A DNA stretch of 64,000 nucleotides, taken from Shinella sp. H4-D48 (GTDB lineage Bacteria; Pseudomonadota; Alphaproteobacteria; Rhizobiales; Rhizobiaceae). Shown one piece after another: positions 57,404 through 64,000 of the stretch. Made by a program: the position numbers and the translations under genes. The DNA is taken from NCBI RefSeq assembly GCF_022637395.1, contig NZ_CP093337.1, forward strand, positions 1,410,001 to 1,474,000, in the 5' to 3' direction. The number at the start of each line of letters is the position of its first letter. Within the stretch, counting starts at the first letter, position 1. The notes under the pieces were generated by a model. It made no database searches. It saw only the letters and a program-made list of their open reading frames with translations, and was not told the DNA's origin.

Positions 57404-58972
57404 ATGACGACCGTCTACTCCGCAGACACGACCATCGAGCGCCACGAAGCCGAGCCTGTCAACTCGGCCAAGGTGCGCAAGCCCCTCTACGAGAAGCGCA
57501 AGAAGATCTTTCCCAAGCGCGCCGAGGGACGGTTTCGCCAGTTCAAGTGGCTGATCATGCTCGTGACGCTCGGTATCTATTACCTGACGCCTTGGATTCG
57601 CTGGGATCGCGGTCCCTACGCGCCCGACCAGGCCGTGCTGATCGATCTCGCCGGCCGGCGCTTCTACTTCTTCTTCATCGAGATCTGGCCGCAGGAATTC
57701 TTCTTCGTCGCCGGCCTGCTCGTCATGGCGGGCTTCGGCCTGTTTCTCGTCACCTCCGCGGTCGGGCGGGCGTGGTGCGGCTATGCCTGTCCGCAGACGG
57801 TCTGGGTCGACCTGTTCCTCGTCGTCGAGCGCGCCATCGAAGGCGACCGCAATGCGCGCATGAAGCTGGATGCCGGGCCGTGGACACTCGCCAAGGTCTG
57901 GAAACGCGTCAGCAAGCATGCCATCTGGCTTTTCATTGCCGTCGCCACGGGCGGCGCCTGGATCTTCTACTTCGCCGACGCGCCTACGCTGCTTGTCAAC
58001 TTCGTCACGCTGCAGGCGCCGCCGGTCGCCTATATCACCGTGGCGGTCCTGACGGCGACGACATACGTTCTGGGCGGGCTGATGCGCGAACAGGTCTGCA
58101 CCTATATGTGCCCGTGGCCGCGCATCCAGGCAGCGATGCTCGATGAAAGCTCGCTGGTTGTGACCTATAACGACTGGCGCGGCGAGCCGCGCACCCGCCA
58201 CGCCAAGAAGGCCATCGCAGCGGGGGAGAGTGTTGGCGATTGTGTGGATTGCAACGCCTGTGTCGTGGTCTGTCCCATGGGCATCGATATCCGCGACGGC
58301 CAGCAGCTCGAATGCATCACCTGCGCGCTGTGCATCGATGCCTGCGACAATGTCATGGACAAGCTCGGCAAGGAGCGCGGCCTGATCGCCTATGCAACCC
58401 TGTCGGACTACGCGGCCAACATGGCGCTCGCCACCGCCGGCGGCACACAGCCGATCGCGCCGGCGCGCATCCGTAATGCCGACGGCGCGTTCAGTGATCG
58501 CATCAGGCATTTCAACTGGCGGGTCATCTTCCGTCCGCGCACGCTGTTCTATTTCGGCGTTTGGTCGCTGGCGGGCCTGGCACTGGTTTACGCACTGCTG
58601 TCGCGCGAGCGGCTGGACCTCAACGTCATCCATGACCGCAATCCGCAATTCGTCGTGGAATCGGACGGCTCGATTCGCAACGGCTACGCCGTGAAGGTGC
58701 TCAACATGATCCCGGAGCCGCGTGTCATCACCGTATCGATCGAGGGTATGCCGGGTGCCGTCATGAAGATAGCAGGCTACGACACCACGGATGACCGCAG
58801 CGTTGACATACCGGCCGATCCGGACAAGGTGACGGCGCTTCGAGTCTTCGTTACTCTGCCCAAGGACAAGCTTTCGGAAGCGGCCGAGGGGTTCAAGATC
58901 GTGGCGGAAGATCGCCAGGGTCATGAAAGCAGGGCTTATTCCGCCAAATTTAACATGCCGGGAGCACGATAA
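57404..58972 (+). CDS. fixG: cbb3 oxidase assembly ferredoxin FixG/CcoG
   Basis: 522 residues from ATG 57404. It has several membrane helices (LIMLVTLGIYYLTPWIRW; FVAGLLVMAGFGLFLVT), cysteine motifs CGYACPQTVWVDLF and CTYMCPWPRIQAAM, then a 2[4Fe-4S] ferredoxin set CVDCNACVVVCPMGIDIRDG and CITCALCIDACDNVM, and a C-terminal Ig-like periplasmic domain. It is thought to reduce Cu(II) or aid copper delivery for cbb3 assembly. Its stop overlaps the fixH start by one base (TAATG). Confidence 0.95.
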   Translation: MTTVYSADTTIERHEAEPVNSAKVRKPLYEKRKKIFPKRAEGRFRQFKWLIMLVTLGIYYLTPWIRWDRGPYAPDQAVLIDLAGRRFYFFFIEIWPQEFFFVAGLLVMAGFGLFLVTSAVGRAWCGYACPQTVWVDLFLVVERAIEGDRNARMKLDAGPWTLAKVWKRVSKHAIWLFIAVATGGAWIFYFADAPTLLVNFVTLQAPPVAYITVAVLTATTYVLGGLMREQVCTYMCPWPRIQAAMLDESSLVVTYNDWRGEPRTRHAKKAIAAGESVGDCVDCNACVVVCPMGIDIRDGQQLECITCALCIDACDNVMDKLGKERGLIAYATLSDYAANMALATAGGTQPIAPARIRNADGAFSDRIRHFNWRVIFRPRTLFYFGVWSLAGLALVYALLSRERLDLNVIHDRNPQFVVESDGSIRNGYAVKVLNMIPEPRVITVSIEGMPGAVMKIAGYDTTDDRSVDIPADPDKVTALRVFVTLPKDKLSEAAEGFKIVAEDRQGHESRAYSAKFNMPGAR

Positions 58973-59469
58973 TGGTCGCCGAAAGCAAGCAACGCGGTTT
59001 CGTTTTCACCGGCTGGCACATGCTCCTCGTCATGGTGCTGTTCTTCGGCACGATCATCTCGGTCAACGTCTTCATGGCGTGGAACGCGGTGCGGACCTGG
59101 AGCGGCCTGGTTGTGCCCAACACCTATGTCGCCAGCCAGCAGTTCAACGGCAAGGTGGAAGAGGCCAAGCGGTTGGCTGCAAGCGGCATCGAGGGTGACA
59201 TCGTCATCAAGGACGGCCGCATCGTCTACCATGTCGTCGATGCCGGCGGTCAGCCGGTCGTCGCTGACGAAGTCTCGGCCACCTTCAAGCGTCCTGTGGA
59301 CGAGCGCGAGGATTTCACGCTCTCCCTGGTATCTTCAGGCGCGGGGCAGTTCGTTGTCGAGCACGACGTGCCCACCGGCCAGTGGGTGATCGATATCGTC
59401 ACGCGGCATGAAGGTGCGAAGGTGTTCCACCAGACGCTGCGGACGATCGTCGCGGGAGACGCGAAATGA
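58972..59469 (+). CDS. fixH: cbb3 oxidase assembly protein FixH
   Basis: 165 residues. One N-terminal membrane helix (TGWHMLLVMVLFFGTIISVN) is followed by a periplasmic beta-rich domain (VNVFMAWNAVRTWSGLVVPN, then FKRPVDEREDFTLSL, VPTGQWVIDIVTRHEG). FixH is required for cbb3 assembly, probably with FixI. It overlaps fixG by 1 base and fixI by 4 bases. Confidence 0.92.
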   Translation: MVAESKQRGFVFTGWHMLLVMVLFFGTIISVNVFMAWNAVRTWSGLVVPNTYVASQQFNGKVEEAKRLAASGIEGDIVIKDGRIVYHVVDAGGQPVVADEVSATFKRPVDEREDFTLSLVSSGAGQFVVEHDVPTGQWVIDIVTRHEGAKVFHQTLRTIVAGDAK

Positions 59470-61760
59470 GCTGCTGCGCGCCGGGAACGGAGGGGGCTCT
59501 CGATGCCGTGCGCGCACGCAATGCGCTGCCATCCTCGGAAGAGCTGCTGTTGGCCAGCCGTCCGGTCGGAGAGGGATTGCGCCAGAGCGACCTCAGTGTT
59601 CCCGGCGTCCATTGCGGCGCGTGCATCACCACCATCGAGACCGCCCTTCAGGCGCTGCCGGCGGTGGAGCGGGCGCGCGTCAACCTGTCCACCCGCCGCG
59701 TGTCGGTGGTGTGGAAGGAGCAGGTCGACAACACGGCCACCGATCCGCAGGTCATGGCGGCGGCCATCGCCGCCACCGGCTACGAGACGCACCTCTTCTC
59801 GCTTGCCGGCGATGGCGAAGACGCCCTGCGCAACCAGCTGATCCGCGCCGTCGCCGTTTCCGGCTTTGCGGCCACCAATATCATGCTGCTCTCGGTTTCC
59901 GTCTGGTCGGGGGCAGAGGCCGCGACGCGCGACCTGTTCCACTGGATTTCCGCCTTCATCGCCGGTCCGACGCTGATCTATGCCGGCCGCTTCTTCTACC
60001 GCTCGGCCTGGAATGCGCTTCGCCACGGCCGCACGAACATGGACGTGCCGATCGCCATCGCGATCACGCTCTCCTATGTCTTCTCGCTGTGGGAGACGCT
60101 GCACAGCGCCCAGCATGCCTGGTTCGACGCGACCGTCAGCCTGCTGTTCTTCCTGCTCATCGGCCGCACGCTCGACCATGTCATGCGCGACCGTGCCCGC
60201 TCGGCGATCACGGGCCTTGCGCGCCTTTCGCCGCGCGGCGCCATGGTAATGCTGGCCGACGGCACGCGCGACTATCGTCCGGTCGAGGAAATCGCGGTCG
60301 GCGATCATCTCGCCATCGCGGCCGGCGAGCGCATTCCCGTCGATTGCCGTGTGTTGACAGGCGCGAGCGATGTTGACCGTTCCATCGTCAATGGCGAGAG
60401 CGATCCGCTTGCCGCCGGGCCGGGCACCCGTCTTGAGGCCGGCGCGATGAACCTCACAGGTTCGCTTCTGGTCGAAGCCGTCTCGACCGCGCGCGATTCC
60501 TTCCTGTCGGAAGTCATCGGTCTGATGGAAGCCGCTGAAGGCGGGAGGGCACGGTATCGCCGCATCGCCGACCGCGCATCGCAAGTCTATGCGCCCGTCG
60601 TGCATGTCATGGCACTGGGCTCGTTCCTCGGTTGGGGACTTTATGACGGCGACTGGAAACATGCCCTCATGGTCTCCATAGCGGTGCTGATCATCACATG
60701 CCCCTGTGCGCTTGCGCTTGCTGTGCCGGTCGTCCAGGTGGTTGCGGCCGGCCGCCTGTTTGCCGGCGGCGTCATGGTGAAGGACGGCTCGGCCATGGAG
60801 CGCCTGGCCGAGATCGACACCGCCGTCTTCGACAAGACCGGCACGCTGACGCTCGGCAAGCCGCGCCTTGTCGATCGCGACGGCGTCAATCGTGCCCATC
60901 TTGCGCTTGCGGCGGCACTGGCCGCCCATTCGCGTCATCCGCTTTCCATAGCGCTTGCCGGCGCGGTGCCCGGTCCCACGCCCGTCTTTGGCGAGGTTCG
61001 TGAAATCGCGGGCGGCGGACTTGAGGCGGAAACGCCGCAGGGCCTGCTTCGTCTCGGCAGCCGCGCCTTTGCCTCCGGCAACGGGGCTGATGGCGGGGAA
61101 GCGCACGGGCTCTCCGAGGTCGTGCTGTCGCGGGACGGCGCCGTGCTGGAAAACTTCCGCTTCGAGGATGCCTTGCGCGCGGGCGCCGGCGAGGCCATCG
61201 GCTTGCTGCGCGAGAACGGCATCGACATGACGATCCTGTCGGGCGACCGGCCTCCGGCGGTCTCGCGCGTTGCCGGGCTGCTCGGCATCGAGCGCTGGCA
61301 GGCCGGTCTTTCGCCGCGTGAGAAGACCGAGGCCGTAGCCGAACGGGCCGCACGCGGTCACCGCGTCCTCATGGTGGGCGATGGAATCAATGACGCGCCG
61401 GCGCTGGCGGCCGCACACGTTTCCATGGCGCCTGCGACCGCAGCCGATGTCGGCCGTCAGGCGGCGGATCTGGTTTTCCTGCATGAAAGTCTGGAGGCCG
61501 TGCCTTTCGCACTCGAAACCGCACGAAGAGCCGGGCGCCTGATCCGTCAGAACTTTGCACTCGCTATCGGTTACAATGTCGTTGCCATACCTATCGCCAT
61601 CCTTGGTCATGCGACGCCGTTGATCGCCGCCATAGCAATGTCTGCTTCGTCGATTACCGTCGTGCTCAATTCGTTGCGCCTGCGCGGACGCCTGCCGGCC
61701 TTTGCGACACGCGCGGCGGATGCGGCACGTCCGGTCAACCCCATGGTGAAGGCGGCATGA
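59466..61760 (+). CDS. fixI: Copper-translocating P-type ATPase FixI
   Basis: 764 residues. The N-terminal heavy-metal domain has GVHCGACI (C50, C53). The membrane metal site is CPC (C412-P-C414 in IITCPCALALAVPVVQ), phosphorylation D456 in FDKTGTLTLGK, and the hinge MVGDGINDAPALAAAHVSMA. The N-terminal MSCC may add metal affinity. It exports copper toward the periplasm for cbb3 CuB loading. It overlaps fixH (ATGA) and fixS (ATGA). Confidence 0.95.
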   Translation: MSCCAPGTEGALDAVRARNALPSSEELLLASRPVGEGLRQSDLSVPGVHCGACITTIETALQALPAVERARVNLSTRRVSVVWKEQVDNTATDPQVMAAAIAATGYETHLFSLAGDGEDALRNQLIRAVAVSGFAATNIMLLSVSVWSGAEAATRDLFHWISAFIAGPTLIYAGRFFYRSAWNALRHGRTNMDVPIAIAITLSYVFSLWETLHSAQHAWFDATVSLLFFLLIGRTLDHVMRDRARSAITGLARLSPRGAMVMLADGTRDYRPVEEIAVGDHLAIAAGERIPVDCRVLTGASDVDRSIVNGESDPLAAGPGTRLEAGAMNLTGSLLVEAVSTARDSFLSEVIGLMEAAEGGRARYRRIADRASQVYAPVVHVMALGSFLGWGLYDGDWKHALMVSIAVLIITCPCALALAVPVVQVVAAGRLFAGGVMVKDGSAMERLAEIDTAVFDKTGTLTLGKPRLVDRDGVNRAHLALAAALAAHSRHPLSIALAGAVPGPTPVFGEVREIAGGGLEAETPQGLLRLGSRAFASGNGADGGEAHGLSEVVLSRDGAVLENFRFEDALRAGAGEAIGLLRENGIDMTILSGDRPPAVSRVAGLLGIERWQAGLSPREKTEAVAERAARGHRVLMVGDGINDAPALAAAHVSMAPATAADVGRQAADLVFLHESLEAVPFALETARRAGRLIRQNFALAIGYNVVAIPIAILGHATPLIAAIAMSASSITVVLNSLRLRGRLPAFATRAADAARPVNPMVKAA

Positions 61761-61912
61761 ACACGCTCATCTTTCTCATACCCATCGCGCTTTTCCTGGG
61801 CGCGCTGGGGCTTGCGGCCTTTCTCTGGTCACTCAAGAGCGGGCAGTATGATGATGTCGAAGGCGCGGCATGGCGCGTCCTCGACGATGGCGACGACCGT
61901 CCGGGCAAGTAG
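61757..61912 (+). CDS. fixS: cbb3 oxidase maturation protein FixS
   Basis: 51 residues. A membrane helix (LIFLIPIALFLGALGLAAFL) is followed by WSLKSGQYDDVEGAAWRVL, the FixS/CcoS signature. It overlaps fixI by 4 bases and ends the fixGHIS operon. Confidence 0.93.
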   Translation: MNTLIFLIPIALFLGALGLAAFLWSLKSGQYDDVEGAAWRVLDDGDDRPGK

Positions 61913-62082
61913 TTTCGAGGGGTTCTAAAATGGCCCGGAACTCAAACAAACCCTTGTCGTAAATCGATTTGAATGCCAAAACACGCGCGCTGGAGCGATG
62001 CTCCACTCTCTCTTTTCGCGCGGCGTTTTCGGCACGGTTCCGAAATTCATCCCCGCCGCGCCATACCTACGGAGGTACTATC

Positions 62083-63513
62083 GTGGCACAGGCGGAAATC
62101 GGTCTTATCGGTCTCGGCGTGATGGGTTCCAACCTTGCGCTCAACATCGCCGAGAAGGGCAACAAGATCGCGGTGTTCAACCGCACCGTTGCGCGCACGA
62201 AGGAGTTTTACGAGGAGGCCGGCGACCTCAAGGGCCAGATCGTGCCTTGCGAGACCATCGAGGAATTCGTCGCCGCCATCCGCCCGCCGCGGCCGATCAT
62301 CATCATGATCCAGGCCGGTGCGGCGGTCGACCAGCAGATGGATCTGCTGCGTCCATACCTCGAAAAGAACGACATCATGATCGATGCCGGCAACGCGAAT
62401 TTCCGCGACACGATGCGCCGCTTCGATGCACTCAAGGATTCCGGCCTGACCTTCATCGGCATGGGCGTGTCCGGTGGTGAGGAAGGCGCGCGCCACGGCC
62501 CGTCCATCATGGTCGGCGGCACGGAAGATTCTTGGAAGCGCGTCGAGAAGGTGCTGACCTCGATTGCCGCCAAGTACAACGATGACCCGTGCGTTGCCTG
62601 GCTCGGCGAGAACGGTGCCGGCCATTTCGTCAAGACCATCCACAACGGCATCGAATATGCCGATATGCAGATGATCGCCGAAATCTACGGCATCCTGCGC
62701 GACGGCCTGAAGATGAGCGCCGCCGAGATCGGCGAGGTTTTCGGCCAGTGGAACAAGGGTCGTCTGGAATCCTACCTTATCGAGATCACCGAGAAGGTTC
62801 TGGCCGCCAAGGACCCGACTGCCGGTGGTCCGATGGTCGACATGATCCTCGACAAGGCCGGCCAGAAGGGCACGGGCAAGTGGTCTGCCATCGAAGCCCA
62901 GAACATGGGCGTGCCGGCGACCGGCATCGAAGCCGCCGTTGCCGCACGCTCCATCTCGTCGTTCAAGGCCGAGCGGGAAGCCGCCGAAAAGATTCTTGGC
63001 CTGCCGGATGTGCCCGCACTTTCGGTCGCTGACAAGGCCGCCTTCATCAAGGATCTCGAAAGCGCGCTGCTGGCGGGCAAGATCGGCGCCTATGCGCAGG
63101 GCTTCGCCGTCATGGCCGCCGCTTCCAAGGAATACAATTGGAACCTGCCGATGCCGACGATTGCCAAAATCTGGCGCGCCGGCTGCATCATCCGTTCGCA
63201 GTTCCTGGACGAGATCACCAGCGCCTTCACCAAGGCACCGGATGCTGCGAACCTCATCGTCACCCCGGCCTTCGCCACCATGGTGAAGGACACCGACGCA
63301 GCGCTGCGCCGCGTCGTGTCGGCCGCCGCGCTGCACGGCTTGCCGGTTCCGGCACTCGCTTCCGCACTCGGCTATTTCGACAGCTACCGCCGCGGCCGTG
63401 GTACCGCCAATGTCATCCAGGCCCAGCGCGACTTCTTCGGCGCCCACGGCTTCGACCGCCTCGACGGCGCCGACAGCCACCACGGCCCGTGGGGCTCCGG
63501 CCTGAACGGCTGA
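62083..63513 (+). CDS. gnd: 6-phosphogluconate dehydrogenase, decarboxylating
   Basis: 476 residues from GTG 62083, which has a perfect GGAGGT 6 bases ahead; the frame open from 61969 is not used. NADP site GLGVMGSNLALNIAEKG (8-15 core), substrate-binding GVSGGEEGARHGPSIMVGG, and HNGIEYADMQMIAE are diagnostic. It oxidises 6-phosphogluconate to ribulose 5-phosphate and CO2 with NADP. It is 170 bases after fixS, with an intrinsic terminator behind it, so it is probably monocistronic. Confidence 0.95.
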   Translation: MAQAEIGLIGLGVMGSNLALNIAEKGNKIAVFNRTVARTKEFYEEAGDLKGQIVPCETIEEFVAAIRPPRPIIIMIQAGAAVDQQMDLLRPYLEKNDIMIDAGNANFRDTMRRFDALKDSGLTFIGMGVSGGEEGARHGPSIMVGGTEDSWKRVEKVLTSIAAKYNDDPCVAWLGENGAGHFVKTIHNGIEYADMQMIAEIYGILRDGLKMSAAEIGEVFGQWNKGRLESYLIEITEKVLAAKDPTAGGPMVDMILDKAGQKGTGKWSAIEAQNMGVPATGIEAAVAARSISSFKAEREAAEKILGLPDVPALSVADKAAFIKDLESALLAGKIGAYAQGFAVMAAASKEYNWNLPMPTIAKIWRAGCIIRSQFLDEITSAFTKAPDAANLIVTPAFATMVKDTDAALRRVVSAAALHGLPVPALASALGYFDSYRRGRGTANVIQAQRDFFGAHGFDRLDGADSHHGPWGSGLNG

Positions 63514-63536
63514 CGTCTTTCGCGGCATTATACGAG

Positions 63537-63574
63537 ACGGCCCGGTTGCAAAACCGGGCTGTTTTCGTTTTGGC
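63537..63574 (+). terminator. Rho-independent terminator of gnd
   Basis: GGCCCGGTT / AACCGGGCT around a short GCAA loop, followed by GTTTTCGTTTT. It is about 25 bases after the gnd stop, with the convergent LacI-type gene ending just beyond. Confidence 0.85.
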
Positions 63575-63578
63575 GGTG

Positions 63579-64000
63579 TCAGCCCTGATCCGTCGGGATG
63601 GGGTAGCTCAACGTCTGCAGTTCTTCCGGCGGGCGGCCTTCGATGCGGGCGATCACGGCCTTGGCGAGTTCGTGCCCGGCGAGGCGGATGTCCTCGCGCA
63701 TGGTCATGACCTCGGGGCGAAGCCATTGCAGCAGCATGTGCGATTCCTTGGACACGAGGTCGATATGCGTGCCGAGCTTCAGTCCTTCCGCCTCCAGCGC
63801 CGCGACGAGCGCCACCGCGCCTGATCCGCTGCCCGAGACGATACCGTCAGGCGCGTTCGGCGCGCGCATGAGGTTTTCGGCCGCCCTTCGTATATCGACG
63901 AGGCTGCTGTCGAGGTTCACCTCGTTGAAGGGTACGGCTGTCGCGCCGAAGTCGCGGATGCCGCGCTCGAAGCCCGCGCGCATGTGCAGATAGAACGTCA
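63579..64000 (-). CDS. LacI-family transcriptional regulator, C-terminal part (5' truncated by window)
   Basis: The frame is open to the window end, so only about 140 C-terminal codons are present. Visible elements of the LacI/GalR sugar-binding domain are FYLHMRAGFERGIRDF, ENLMRAPNAPDGIVSGSGSG, LGTHIDLVSKESHMLLQWL and MREDIRLAGHELAKAVIARI. The DNA-binding head lies outside. It converges on gnd; the ligand and targets are unknown, though a sugar or sugar-acid operon beyond the window edge is likely. Confidence 0.8.
   Translation of the reverse strand, partial: TFYLHMRAGFERGIRDFGATAVPFNEVNLDSSLVDIRRAAENLMRAPNAPDGIVSGSGSGAVALVAALEAEGLKLGTHIDLVSKESHMLLQWLRPEVMTMREDIRLAGHELAKAVIARIEGRPPEELQTLSYPIPTDQG

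Noticed and set aside
56840-58924. A 694-codon minus-strand open frame opposite fixG
   Set aside because: Shadow of fixG and the SRPBCC gene; no domain seen.
59250-61610. A 786-codon open frame on the minus strand opposite fixI
   Set aside because: Low-complexity Arg/Gly/Asp composition typical of antisense shadows; fixI on the plus strand is unambiguous.
61937-61962. EcfG-type general stress promoter upstream of gnd (GGAAC, 16 bases, CGTAA)
   Set aside because: The -10 differs from the usual CGTT and the remainder of the context is not supportive; not strong enough to annotate.
1-64000. CRISPR arrays, insertion sequences, rRNA genes, prophage or conjugation genes
   Set aside because: No regularly spaced direct repeats, transposase, integrase, rRNA or phage genes were seen anywhere in the window.

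Overview
The window is chromosomal DNA from an alphaproteobacterium, very probably a member of the Rhizobiaceae (Rhizobium, Ensifer or Shinella-like; the genus cannot be fixed from sequence alone). The evidence is high GC content, the aerobic (cob-type) cobalamin pathway with cobN, the acpXL-fabZXL-fabF2XL-fabF1XL-adhXL-lpxXL locus for very-long-chain lipid A acylation, the rhizobial fixNOQP and fixGHIS operons with FNR/FixK boxes, and an FnrN-type regulator.

Region 1 (1-9542, mostly minus strand) and 9878-12261 (plus strand): after the tail of a LysR regulator and two small secreted proteins comes a corrinoid-dependent one-carbon pathway. It holds a RamA-like Fe-S reactivase, a methyl-THF:corrinoid methyltransferase, a MetF plus MetV-like methylene-THF reductase pair, a formyltransferase-fold protein, DUF1638 and Virulence_fact partners, a corrinoid protein, and a non-pyrrolysine MttB-family methyltransferase followed by a QueG-like ferredoxin. 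The likely job is demethylation of a quaternary amine (glycine betaine or a relative) with methyl transfer to tetrahydrofolate. Further along are betaine-homocysteine methyltransferase (19805-20821) and a proline/glycine-betaine-type ABC transporter (21025-24208), so uptake and two demethylation routes lie within 24 kb. Four unrelated enzymes of this set carry Gly/Arg-rich tails.

Region 2 (12316-19706): a secreted phosphodiester-glycosidase-like protein, an ECF sigma factor followed by a membrane-anchored VWA protein, a DUF1127 protein divergent from a LysR regulator, a YheO-type regulator coupled to an aminotransferase, and a DUF4180 protein.

Region 3 (24209-42094): a nearly gene-free stretch with a candidate small RNA and a 47-residue protein gene, then cobalamin biosynthesis: cobQ, a cobalamin riboswitch, cbtB-cbtA-cobP-cobW, cobN-cobO, a reversed TauE-type permease, and the overlapping cobE-cobA-cobB-cobC-cobD run. 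cobN contains an in-frame tRNA 3'-end fragment. Corrinoid synthesis therefore neighbours the corrinoid-using pathway.

Region 4 (42261-50455): an L,D-transpeptidase, fnrN divergent from hemN with an FNR box between them, and the six-gene lipid A very-long-chain acylation locus.

Region 5 (50694-64000): a PAS-only protein, a hemerythrin-like protein, the cbb3 oxidase genes fixNOQP, a diguanylate cyclase, a VOC/SRPBCC gene pair, fixGHIS for cbb3 assembly and copper supply, gnd, and the C-terminal part of a LacI-type regulator. Boxes of the TTGAN-N4-NTCAA type before hemN, fixN and fixG tie these to microaerobic control.
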